From Alphaproteobacteria bacterium (GTDB taxonomy: Bacteria; Pseudomonadota; Alphaproteobacteria; Micropepsales; Micropepsaceae), in assembly GCA_015654715.1 (NCBI GenBank), contig JAATGK010000297.1:1-8858 (forward strand): a stretch of DNA of 8,858 nt, written 5' to 3'. Numbering within the stretch: the first letter of the stretch is position 1; every line of letters begins with the position of its first letter. Below are positions 1-6,830 of the stretch, in pieces. Both the position numbers and the translations under genes were made by a program. The notes below the pieces were generated by a model. It ran no database searches. It was not told the origin of the DNA and worked only from the letters and a program-made list of their open reading frames with translations.

Positions 1-506
1 GCGTCGGTCAGGCTGTCGAGGCCGAAATCGCGTCGGTTGGTGGAAACCGTCAGCACGGCGTGGAGCGCGGTTTTGACCGAGTAGTCGACGGCGCTGCGCA
101 CCGCTGATGCCGGCAGACCGGCGGCCAGCAGGTCTTTGCGCTCGGTGAGAGCATAGTCTTCGCAATCGCCATGCCCGTCGGTCAGGATCGTCCAGTATTC
201 TTCGCGGCCGTAATGGGTTTCGTCGTCTTCCGACTTGATGGCGGCGTTGACCGCATGATTGACGGCATTAAGCCGCAGCCACGTCGACGCATCGAGGGTC
301 AAGACGGTGGGCGGGCCCGGCGGCAGTGCGCACTGATCGGCAAAGCGGGCGCAGAAATCGGGGAATCCAGGCGGCGGTTCGGCCTCGTCATCGTGATCGG
401 ACAATGTGCGGGAGACGAACGGCCGGAACGGCAGCGACGAGGCACAGCCGGCGAGTACCGCAGCGACCAGCACCAACAACAGTCCCCGCTTTTTGCCCCA
501 ACCCAT
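1..506 (-). CDS. LapG-like transglutaminase-type cysteine peptidase, lipoprotein (3' end outside window)
   Basis: My translation gives 168 residues with no stop before the window edge, so only the N-terminal part is present. A short signal peptide ends in a lipobox (L18-A-G-C21), so the protein is probably lipidated on Cys21 and exported; Ala at +2 would suit the outer membrane. The rest fits the bacterial transglutaminase-like cysteine proteinase family (BTLCP, DUF920, peptidase C93). Cys115 lies in GDCEDYA, His149 in LHAVLTV and Asp164 in LDSL, with spacing expected of the Cys-His-Asp triad. Known relatives include LapG, a periplasmic protease that cuts large adhesins and is held by the c-di-GMP receptor LapD. 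No LapD or adhesin gene is visible here, so the substrate is unknown. The ATG at 506 is chosen because the lipobox follows it, a GGGGCGAG-like ribosome site precedes it, and the next upstream ATG is followed at once by a stop. The family is secure; a true LapG role is inference. Confidence 0.88.
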   Translation of the reverse strand, partial: MGWGKKRGLLLVLVAAVLAGCASSLPFRPFVSRTLSDHDDEAEPPPGFPDFCARFADQCALPPGPPTVLTLDASTWLRLNAVNHAVNAAIKSEDDETHYGREEYWTILTDGHGDCEDYALTERKDLLAAGLPASAVRSAVDYSVKTALHAVLTVSTNRRDFGLDSLTD

Positions 507-685
507 CTCTCGCCCCTACATGGCAACAGGAACAAGGATGGCGGCAGGTTGCTTTCGCGGGAGTTACTTTCGCACCGCAATGCATCTTCGTATTTGTAAT
601 TACGTAGTAGACCGCGGCTGTGGGCGAGAGGCGCGCGTTGCTCAGCCCGCTGCTATTCTGTCACCAGATACATCCGAGTCTTTCC

Positions 686-1165
686 ATGCCCTCCACTCTG
701 CTTTACGGGTCCTGCTTCTGCGGCTTCATTCGTTATCGGCTCGAAACGCCGCCGATGTTTGTGCATTGCTGCCATTGTAGCGATTGCCAGAAGCAAACCG
801 GCTCGGCGTTCGTCATCAATGCGCTGATCGAGCGTGACCGCATCACGCTGCTGTCGGGCGCGCCTGAAGCGGTCGAGATGAAAACCGACAGCGGCCTGCC
901 CCACGACATCTACCGCTGCCCGCAGTGCAAGAGCGCGGTATGGAGCGATTACAACCGCCGCCGCGTGATGATGTTCGTGCGCGTGGCGACGCTCGACATG
1001 CCCTCGGCGCTGCCGCCCGACGTGCACATCTACACCCGCTCGAAACTCGATTGGGTAACGCTGCCCAAGGGCGCCCGCGCCTTCGAGGAATATTACGACA
1101 TGGAAAAAGAATGGCCGCCGGAAAGCCTGGCGCGAAGAGAGGCGCTATTGGGGAAGGGGCGGTAA
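686..1165 (+). CDS. GFA/CENP-V family zinc-binding protein
   Basis: This 159-residue protein has the cysteine pattern of the GFA family (glutathione-dependent formaldehyde-activating enzyme, Mss4-like fold). Cys10 and Cys12 (GSCFCG) with Cys78 and Cys81 (CPQC) would form the structural zinc site. Cys29, Cys31 and Cys34 (CHCSDCQ) match the second, catalytic-type zinc site. SDCQKQTGSAF and the later W-x-D stretch are also typical. Most members have no proven reaction, and Gfa activity itself is disputed, so I do not assign formaldehyde chemistry. The ATG at 686 is preferred over an in-frame GTG at 620 because family members begin just before the first CxC motif. The ribosome site is weak (CGAG). 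The gene is divergent from the LapG-like gene, with 179 bases between them, and its last 21 bases overlap the convergent gene at 1145-1588. The family is clear; the substrate is unknown. Confidence 0.92.
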   Translation: MPSTLLYGSCFCGFIRYRLETPPMFVHCCHCSDCQKQTGSAFVINALIERDRITLLSGAPEAVEMKTDSGLPHDIYRCPQCKSAVWSDYNRRRVMMFVRVATLDMPSALPPDVHIYTRSKLDWVTLPKGARAFEEYYDMEKEWPPESLARREALLGKGR

Positions 1166-1588
1166 CGCATCCCCCAACCCCGCTACAATCTCTTCCGCGG
1201 TCTTTTCCCAATTCCTTCCGAACGAAACGAATTTTCGCGGGCCTTCTTTCAGTTCGCAAGCCGGGGAGCGCAGCGCGCTGGTGGGCGGCAGGACGATGAA
1301 CTCGGCGATGTTGGTCCAGGTGATGTGCTGCTCGTGGCGCCAAGTTTTGAATACGACGCCGTCGGCGTCCGCCGTCAGCGTCGCGGGCGCGTGCAGGCTC
1401 ATTGCGGTTGCGCCAGTGGCGACGGCGAACGCGAGCGTCAACGGCGCGAACAGGCTGAGGCCGAGATAAGGCCACAGCCCCGGCGCGTAGGCGCAGACAA
1501 AACCCATAAAGGCGAGGACGAGGGTCCAGGCGGCAAACAGCGCCGTCACGAACGCCAGCTTGGGGCGGCTTTGGCGAAAACAAATCAT
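1145..1588 (-). CDS. Small membrane protein with two N-terminal helices and a PH-like C-terminal domain, unrecognised
   Basis: This 147-residue protein has two hydrophobic segments (about residues 11-33 and 38-62) and then a soluble tail. The tail contains LTADADGVVF, a W-x-x-x-x-x-I-x-W strand pattern around 83-91, and a C-terminal amphipathic helix (about 127-138, WEKTAEEIVAGL). Two membrane helices followed by short beta strands and a final helix is the layout of many small bacterial PH-domain membrane proteins, but this is a structural guess with no diagnostic motif. The ATG at 1588 has no good Shine-Dalgarno sequence; a later in-frame ATG (residue 28) would destroy the first helix. The 3' end overlaps the convergent GFA-family gene by 21 bases. 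Smooth hydrophobic periodicity and good codon use in this frame support a real gene. Function is unknown. Confidence 0.75.
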   Translation of the reverse strand: MICFRQSRPKLAFVTALFAAWTLVLAFMGFVCAYAPGLWPYLGLSLFAPLTLAFAVATGATAMSLHAPATLTADADGVVFKTWRHEQHITWTNIAEFIVLPPTSALRSPACELKEGPRKFVSFGRNWEKTAEEIVAGLGDALPPLPQ

Positions 1589-1812
1589 GTCGTGATTATT
1601 GCAGAAATCCGGGCGCTTGCCGCCCGTCTTGCGGCCGCGCGGGCAGGGGCCCCAAAACCTCGTGGCTGGACTTTTCCGGGTCTATGTTCCTGAATTGTTC
1701 CCGCATCTCGCCGGCGGCTCAAGCGCTTTGCGGCGGGCAGGAAAGGGGGGAAAATCGCGCGAAACGAAAGCTAACGATCAAGCGGCGGAGGACGAGGCTG
1801 TGCGGGCCCGGA

Positions 1813-2052
1813 TTAGCGGCCCTTATCCTTGTCCTTTTCCTTGTCTTTTTCTTTGGCGAACAATTCGGCGATGGCGTCCTGGCCTTCGTCGGAATGCAGC
1901 CACCCCTCGGCGGCCTGCTGGGTCGGGAATTGTCCGGCCAGGCGATGCGGTTTGACGCGATCAGGCATCGGCACCAGCACTTCGAAGGTGCCGGCGTGGC
2001 GCTGGTCCTTGGTCTCCGCCGCATAGGCCTGGGGTTTTTGGTACTTTTTCAT
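1813..2052 (-). CDS. Small charged protein with Lys/acidic tail, unrecognised
   Basis: This 79-residue protein begins at the ATG at 2052, which has GAGG six bases upstream; an in-frame ATG at 2100 would add 16 residues but lacks that support. The body has a likely beta strand (FEVLVPMPDRV, about 23-33) and a probable helix (TQQAAEGWLHSDEGQDAIAELF, about 44-65). The C-terminus alternates lysine with Glu or Asp for 11 residues (about 67-77). No signal peptide or membrane segment is seen, so it should be cytoplasmic. I recall similar short proteins in rhizobial genomes annotated as hypothetical, but cannot name a family. It lies 112 bases downstream of the RluB-type gene on the same strand and may share its transcript. 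Function is unknown; the good ribosome site and structured body argue for a real gene. Confidence 0.68.
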   Translation of the reverse strand: MKKYQKPQAYAAETKDQRHAGTFEVLVPMPDRVKPHRLAGQFPTQQAAEGWLHSDEGQDAIAELFAKEKDKEKDKDKGR

Positions 2053-2164
2053 GACAGGCCTCGTTTTTTGCTCTTCTCGGGGGTGCTCATACCACTTCAC
2101 GCCACTGGTGCAAGGCGAATGGCGGCCATCGCGAAATCACCGCGGGCCGGTCACAAAAATGTCC

Positions 2165-3067
2165 TTAATCCGCGTCTTTGGCGCGCTTTTTGCGCCCGAT
2201 GCCGAGCTGTTCGCGCCACAATTTGGCGGGAATTTCCTCTACGGCGCCTTCCGCAAGCTGGCCGAGGTGAAAAGGTCCGAACTGCACCCGGATGAGGCGG
2301 GCCACTTTCAGGCCGATGCTTTCCATCACGCGTTTGACTTCGCGGTTCTTGCCTTCCTTGAGCGAGACCGTGGCCCAGGAATAAACGCCTTTGCTGCGTT
2401 CGAGATCGGCGACCACCGGTCCGTATTTGACGGTGCCGATGGTGACGCCTTCGGCCAGTTTGTCGAGATCGGCCTGGGTGACTTTGCCGAACAGGCGGGC
2501 GCGGTATTTGCGCGGCCAACCGCCGGCGGGAAGCTCCAAGCGGCGGGCGATTTCGCCGTCATTGGTGAGCAAGAGCAGGCCTTCGGAATTGTAATCGAGG
2601 CGGCCGATGGAAACCACGCGCGGCAGATGTTTGGGCAGATTGGCGAACACCGTGGCGCGCCCTTCCGGGTCGCGATGGGTGGTCACCAGGCCCGCCGGCT
2701 TGTGATAACGCCACAGCCGCGCCGGATCGGGCACGCCGAGCGGTTTGCCGTCGATGGCGACGATTTGGGTGCGCAGCACTTTGGTCGCGGGCGTCTTGAC
2801 GATTTCGCCGTCGAGCGTGACGCGGCCTTCGGCGACGATTTTTTCGGCGTCGCGGCGCGAGCAGATCCCGGCACGGGCGATGACTTTGGCGATGCGGTCG
2901 CCCTCGCGGCTTTCCTCTTCGTCGCCATCGTGCTCGGTGACAACAGGCTTCTCCCAGCCGTCGTCGATGTCGACGCTGCCGGTATGCGGACTCCAGCCGG
3001 TGGCTGCGCGCGGCGCCGATTTGCGTTTGCCGCTGGTCTTGGCTTTGGTGGTGTTATGATCGGCCAC
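2165..3067 (-). CDS. rluB: rRNA pseudouridine synthase, RluB/RsuA family
   Basis: The product (300 residues from the chosen start) isomerises a uridine in ribosomal RNA to pseudouridine. After a charged, low-complexity N-terminal extension (about residues 1-56) comes an S4 RNA-binding domain (about 57-102, DRIAKVIARAGICSRRDAE). The catalytic domain follows, with the family motif GRLDYNSEGLLLLTNDG; Asp158 is the expected catalytic aspartate. The C-terminal signature EGKNREVKRVME (about 238-249) is typical of the RsuA/RluB/RluE/RluF group. The S4 domain and length favour RluB (23S rRNA U2605 in E. coli) over RluE, but RluF or RsuA specificity cannot be excluded. I choose GTG at 3067 (ADHNTTKAK follows): it has a weak GGCGGA ribosome site, there is no in-frame ATG before the S4 domain, and the upstream GTG at 3106 would run into tadA. 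Its start is 14 bases from the divergent tadA start. Confidence 0.93.
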   Translation of the reverse strand: MADHNTTKAKTSGKRKSAPRAATGWSPHTGSVDIDDGWEKPVVTEHDGDEEESREGDRIAKVIARAGICSRRDAEKIVAEGRVTLDGEIVKTPATKVLRTQIVAIDGKPLGVPDPARLWRYHKPAGLVTTHRDPEGRATVFANLPKHLPRVVSIGRLDYNSEGLLLLTNDGEIARRLELPAGGWPRKYRARLFGKVTQADLDKLAEGVTIGTVKYGPVVADLERSKGVYSWATVSLKEGKNREVKRVMESIGLKVARLIRVQFGPFHLGQLAEGAVEEIPAKLWREQLGIGRKKRAKDAD

Positions 3068-3081
3068 GAAGGGATCCGCCC
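3068..3081. promoter_or_regulatory. 14-base head-to-head junction between rluB and tadA starts
   Basis: Only 14 bases separate the GTG start of rluB (minus strand) from the ATG of tadA (plus strand). They carry GAAGGG, a good ribosome site for tadA (3068-3073), and, read on the other strand, GGCGGA for rluB. There is no room for promoters here, so each promoter probably lies within the other gene. The claim depends on the rluB start being correct; the alternative GTG at 3106 would make the genes overlap. Confidence 0.55.
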
Positions 3082-3534
3082 ATGGATGACGAACAAGCCA
3101 TAGCACTGGCGAGCGCCGAAGCCCAGGCGGCGGCCGCGCGCGGCGAAGTGCCGGTTGGGGCGGTGCTGCTATCGGCGGCGGGCGAGGTGCTCGCGCAAAG
3201 CGGGAACCGCATCCTGGAAAAGAAAGACCCGACCGCCCACGCCGAGATGGAAGTGATCCGCGCCGCCGCTGCTGCGCTCGGGAACGAACGGCTTACCGGC
3301 ACGACGCTATTTGTGACGCTTGAGCCTTGCGCCATGTGTGCCGGCGCCATTGCCATGGCCCGCATCGCTCGCGTGGTGTTTGCCGCCGAAGACCCGAAAG
3401 GCGGTGCGATCCTGCACGGGCCGCGCTTTTTCGAGCAGCCGACCTGTCATCATCGCCCGGAAATCGCGCGCGCCGGTGATGCCGTTACGGCCGGAGCGGT
3501 GCTGAAAGCCTTCTTCAAGGCGCGCCGCACTTGA
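3082..3534 (+). CDS. tadA: tRNA-specific adenosine deaminase TadA
   Basis: The 150-residue protein matches TadA, which deaminates adenosine 34 to inosine in the anticodon of tRNA-Arg(ACG), letting one tRNA read several arginine codons. The zinc-dependent cytidine/deoxycytidylate deaminase core is intact: HAE at 53-55 supplies the zinc ligand His53 and the proton-shuttling Glu55, and PCAMC at 82-86 supplies ligands Cys83 and Cys86. VPVGAVL (23-29), the asparagine in GNRILEKKDPTAHAE and DPKGGAI (104-110) are typical of TadA rather than cytidine deaminase. Length is normal for the family. The ATG at 3082 has GAAGGG at suitable spacing. The gene is head-to-head with rluB and followed after 53 bases by a glutathione transferase gene on the same strand, with no obvious terminator between them. 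Confidence 0.96.
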   Translation: MDDEQAIALASAEAQAAAARGEVPVGAVLLSAAGEVLAQSGNRILEKKDPTAHAEMEVIRAAAAALGNERLTGTTLFVTLEPCAMCAGAIAMARIARVVFAAEDPKGGAILHGPRFFEQPTCHHRPEIARAGDAVTAGAVLKAFFKARRT

Positions 3535-3587
3535 ATGGTCGGGCCGCAGGCGCCATGTATCCAGCGGAACTCTGAAACGGGATTGCC

Positions 3588-4250
3588 ATGATCGATCTTT
3601 ACACTGCCGCCACGCCCAACGGCTTCAAAGCCTCCGTCATGCTCGAAGAAGTGGCGCTGCCTTACGAAGTGCACGCCATCAATTTCGCCGCCAAGGAGCA
3701 GAAGTCGGATTGGTTCCTCAAGATCAATCCCAACGGGCGTATTCCGGCCATCGTCGATCGCGACGCGGACAATTTCGCGGTGTTCGAATCCGGCGCGATC
3801 CTCATTTATCTCGCCGAGAAAACCGGCAAGCTCTTGCCCACCGACGTCAAGGGCCGCAGCCAGGTGATACAATGGCTGATGTTCCAAATGGCCGGTGTGG
3901 GTCCGATGATGGGCCAAGCGAACGCTTTCTTCCGCTATTGGCACGAGGTTTATCAACCCGGCATTGACCGCTATCAGAACGAATCCCGCCGCCTGCTGGC
4001 GGTGCTCGATGTGCAGCTTAAGGATCACGAATTCCTGGCGGGTGATTACTCTATTGCCGACATCGCCAACTGGTGCTGGGCCCGCAGTTACGCCTGGGGC
4101 GGCATCAATGTGGACGGTCTCGATCATCTCAAGCGCTGGATCGATCAGATCGCGGCCCGCCCGGCCGTGCAAAAGGGCATCGCCATTCCGCCGCGCGTGC
4201 ACGACGACAAGAACAGCGTCGAGACGGCGAAATCGATTTTGCAGAAGTAA
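3588..4250 (+). CDS. Glutathione S-transferase, Nu-class/YfcG-like
   Basis: This 220-residue protein has the two-domain glutathione transferase fold. The thioredoxin-like N-terminal domain opens with [16 protein letters not shown], in which Thr9 and Asn11 match the glutathione-contacting residues of YfcG/Ure2p-like (Nu-class) enzymes; no catalytic Cys, Ser or Tyr is placed at the usual position. [13 protein letters not shown] (45-57) holds the cis-proline loop and [12 protein letters not shown] (67-78) the SNAIL/TRAIL-type glutathione-binding segment. The all-helical C-terminal domain carries the conserved N-capping box in GDYSIADIA (152-160). Relatives show disulfide-bond reductase activity toward small disulfides, so a redox role in the cytoplasm is likely, though the natural substrate is unknown. 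A modest ribosome site (GGGAT) precedes the ATG. Its TAA stop directly abuts the stop of the convergent PAP2 gene. Confidence 0.95.
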   Translation: MIDLYTAATPNGFKASVMLEEVALPYEVHAINFAAKEQKSDWFLKINPNGRIPAIVDRDADNFAVFESGAILIYLAEKTGKLLPTDVKGRSQVIQWLMFQMAGVGPMMGQANAFFRYWHEVYQPGIDRYQNESRRLLAVLDVQLKDHEFLAGDYSIADIANWCWARSYAWGGINVDGLDHLKRWIDQIAARPAVQKGIAIPPRVHDDKNSVETAKSILQK

Positions 4251-4874
4251 TCAGAACCACGGCTGCGCGAGGTGCGGGAACCAGTTTACCAGCACTTCGC
4301 GGCTGGCAATGAGTCCGATACCGGCACCGACGAAAACGTCGCTGAGGAAATGCGCCGTCAGCAGCGCCCGCGTCAGGCTCAGCCATAGCGCGATCGCGAA
4401 CCACAGCGGCGCCCCCAGCGGCCAAACCGATGAGGCGATCACCGCAACGCAAAAGATCGTCAGCGAATGGCCGGAGGGAAATGAGTTGCGCTTGAGGTCG
4501 AAACCAAGCGGGATGAAACCGTAGAGGCCCATTTCCAATTCGTCGCGTGGCCGCCGCCGGCTGAGCAGCAGTTTAATCGTGTGGATCACCGCGCTTCCCG
4601 CCCCCAGCGCCAGAATGAAGGCGAGGGCGCATTGGAAGATCAGGTGTACCGCCGCGCCGGTCGTACCGGTCGCCAGCAGAGCCCAGGTCACCAGATACGC
4701 CACCACCGCCAGTGCCAGCCAATGCGCCGCCTTGGCCAGATGCGTGGTGGAATTGAGGAATTTGTGGAAGCCGAGCGGCACGCCGTCATAGATGACGTGC
4801 ACCGCGCGACGGTCGATCGCCACGCAAGCCACGCCCGCCAACAGGAAGAACAGCCCAGACCACAACAGGATCAT
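4251..4874 (-). CDS. PAP2-family membrane phosphatase
   Basis: The 207-residue integral membrane protein has all three motifs of the PAP2 (type 2 phosphatidic acid phosphatase) superfamily. C1 is K101-x6-R108-P109, C2 is PSGH at 133-136, and C3 is R169-x5-H175-x3-D179, with Thr in place of the usual Ser before Arg169. His175 would be the nucleophile and His136 the general acid. About five or six hydrophobic helices are visible (near 2-20, 52-70, 76-98, 137-153, 157-173 and 176-192). Relatives dephosphorylate lipid phosphates such as phosphatidic acid, undecaprenyl diphosphate (PgpB/BcrC type) or phosphatidylglycerol phosphate; the sequence does not tell which. The ATG at 4874 has AGGTGG just upstream. 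It lies 118 bases beyond the stop of the histidine kinase on the same strand, with a hairpin-forming repeat between them, so co-transcription is possible but not assured. Confidence 0.93.
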   Translation of the reverse strand: MILLWSGLFFLLAGVACVAIDRRAVHVIYDGVPLGFHKFLNSTTHLAKAAHWLALAVVAYLVTWALLATGTTGAAVHLIFQCALAFILALGAGSAVIHTIKLLLSRRRPRDELEMGLYGFIPLGFDLKRNSFPSGHSLTIFCVAVIASSVWPLGAPLWFAIALWLSLTRALLTAHFLSDVFVGAGIGLIASREVLVNWFPHLAQPWF

Positions 4875-4920
4875 GCCACCTGCTTGCCGCGACTGGGCGC
4901 CGCTGTCAAATCCGCGTGAG

Positions 4921-4980
4921 GTCGCGAGTCAGAGCGCAGCCAGGAAAAGTGTGCAGCGGTTTTCCGTCCGGCTGCGCGAC
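4921..4980. repeat. REP-like intergenic inverted repeat
   Basis: Two perfect 8-base arms, GCGCAGCC (4934-4941) and GGCTGCGC (4970-4977), enclose a core with a nested inverted pair, GGAAAA and TTTTCC, around GTGTGCAGCGG (core about 4943-4965). Flanking GTCGCG (4921-4926) and CGCGAC (4975-4980) are also complementary. From memory, cores of the form GAAAAGTG...CGGTTTTCCG recur between genes in rhizobial genomes, so I call this a dispersed palindromic element. No second copy lies in the window, so its repetitive nature is not shown here. It sits between the histidine kinase stop and the PAP2 start and could also act as an RNA hairpin. Confidence 0.62.
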
Positions 4981-4992
4981 CAAACAGGGAAT

Positions 4993-6141
<1,149 letters not shown>

Positions 6142-6231
6142 CGTAATCCTCGCCCGAGCATTGGTTTCTGCCCCAGCGCAACAGTACAGACCTGATGTTA
6201 ATCAAGGATTTCCGTCTCGCACAGCAAGTGC

Positions 6232-6247
6232 TTAAGGACGGCTTAAC
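6232..6247 (+). promoter_or_regulatory. CtrA-type binding site (TTAA-N7-TTAAC)
   Basis: The sequence TTAAGGACGGCTTAAC is an exact match to the full CtrA consensus known from Caulobacter and rhizobia, with the exact seven-base spacer. It lies in the region between divergent genes, about 72 bases before the FKBP start and 91 bases from the histidine kinase start. A second, degenerate copy (TTAA-N7-TTTC) lies at 6198-6212. I see no other full match in the window. Which of the two genes is controlled, and whether positively or negatively, cannot be read from the sequence. Confidence 0.6.
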
Positions 6248-6263
6248 ACACCATAACGAGAGG

Positions 6264-6291
6264 TGGCCGACGAGCGGCCAACGTGTATAAA
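6264..6291 (+). promoter_or_regulatory. Short hairpin and TATAAA element upstream of the FKBP gene
   Basis: TGGCCG (6264-6269) and CGGCCA (6275-6280) form a perfect six-base stem around ACGAG. Six bases further on, TATAAA (6286-6291) resembles a -10 element 27 bases before the FKBP ATG. No convincing -35 box lies at the right distance, so a promoter that needs an activator is possible, or the match is chance. The hairpin could overlap an operator or lie in the leader RNA. Confidence 0.3.
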
Positions 6292-6318
6292 CAGGACTGG
6301 TATTTGAAGGGATTCCCA

Positions 6319-6810
6319 ATGCGTCTGATTGCACCTGTGATGGCCGCCGTCCTGGTCCTTGGGTTGAGCGCTTGCGACGGCAAATCGAAGCCGCCGGCCG
6401 AACCGCTGTCGGAGGCGGCCAATGCCGCCTATCTCGCGGATAATGCCAAGAAATCCGGCGTTGTTTCGGTGCCGGGCATTCAGTACGAAGTGCTGCAAAA
6501 GGGCGACGGGCCGCAACCAACCCGCAAGGACTGCGTCACAGTCTATTACAAGGGCAGTTTGATCAACGGCAAAGTCTTCGATCACACCGAGCCCGGCCAG
6601 CCTGCGACGTTTCCGGCCGGCCGTCTGATTCCGGGCTGGGTGGAAGCTTTGCAAATGATGCATACCGGCGAAAAATGGCGCCTCGTCATTCCAGCCGGGC
6701 TCGCTTACGGCAAGGACGGCGCGGGCAAGGATGTCATCCCGCCCAATCAGACGCTGATCTTCGAGGTCGAATTGTTGAAGGTGACGCCGATAGGCGAAGG
6801 CGGCTGTTGA
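6319..6810 (+). CDS. FKBP-type peptidyl-prolyl cis-trans isomerase, lipoprotein
   Basis: The 163-residue product has a signal peptide ending in a lipobox (L16-S-A-C19), so it should be lipid-anchored outside the cytoplasm. Asp20 at position +2 would, under the E. coli Lol rule, keep it in the inner membrane facing the periplasm; whether the rule holds here is uncertain. The FKBP domain (about 68-155) catalyses prolyl isomerisation during protein folding. By alignment with FKBP12, the pocket residues Tyr77, Phe87, Asp88, Trp107 (in IPGW), Tyr130 (in AYG), Ile140 and Phe149 are all present, so it should be active. The ATG at 6319 has GAAGG at good spacing and starts exactly at the signal peptide; a GTG at 6283 would add 12 residues before it. 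The protein ends in Gly-Gly-Cys. The next gene begins 20 bases downstream, so the two are probably one operon. Confidence 0.94.
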   Translation: MRLIAPVMAAVLVLGLSACDGKSKPPAEPLSEAANAAYLADNAKKSGVVSVPGIQYEVLQKGDGPQPTRKDCVTVYYKGSLINGKVFDHTEPGQPATFPAGRLIPGWVEALQMMHTGEKWRLVIPAGLAYGKDGAGKDVIPPNQTLIFEVELLKVTPIGEGGC

Positions 6811-6830
6811 GTTCATCGGGGGAGGGGACG

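Noticed and set aside
620..685. Upstream GTG start for the GFA-family gene
   Set aside because: Would add 22 residues with no family counterpart; the ATG at 686 places the first CxC where the family has it.
843..1583. 246-residue minus-strand open frame spanning two genes
   Set aside because: Overlaps the GFA-family gene antisense and the membrane-protein gene in another frame; Arg-rich, no domain.
1610..1626. Hairpin CGGGCG-CTTGC-CGCCCG as a terminator
   Set aside because: The stem is only six pairs, no T-run follows on either strand, and it lies nearly 190 bases past the nearest upstream gene end.
1589..1812. Possible extra small gene in the 224-base gap
   Set aside because: No open frame here has a ribosome site and independent support; I see only weak inverted repeats and a G/C-rich run.
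1684..2295. 203-residue plus-strand frame with a hydrophobic stretch
   Set aside because: The hydrophobic run is the complement of the Lys/acidic tail of the small minus-strand gene; no ribosome site, and it overlaps two genes.
2051..3103. 350-residue plus-strand open frame
   Set aside because: Antisense to the RluB-type gene, which has all family motifs; the translation is low-complexity Ala/Asp/Phe-rich.
3450..4202. 250-residue minus-strand open frame
   Set aside because: Antisense to the tadA end and the glutathione transferase; no recognisable motif.
6283..6318. Upstream GTG start for the FKBP gene
   Set aside because: Would place 12 residues before a clean lipoprotein signal peptide; the ATG at 6319 has a proper ribosome site.
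6232..6816. 194-residue minus-strand open frame over the FKBP gene
   Set aside because: Antisense to a complete FKBP lipoprotein gene; no motif.
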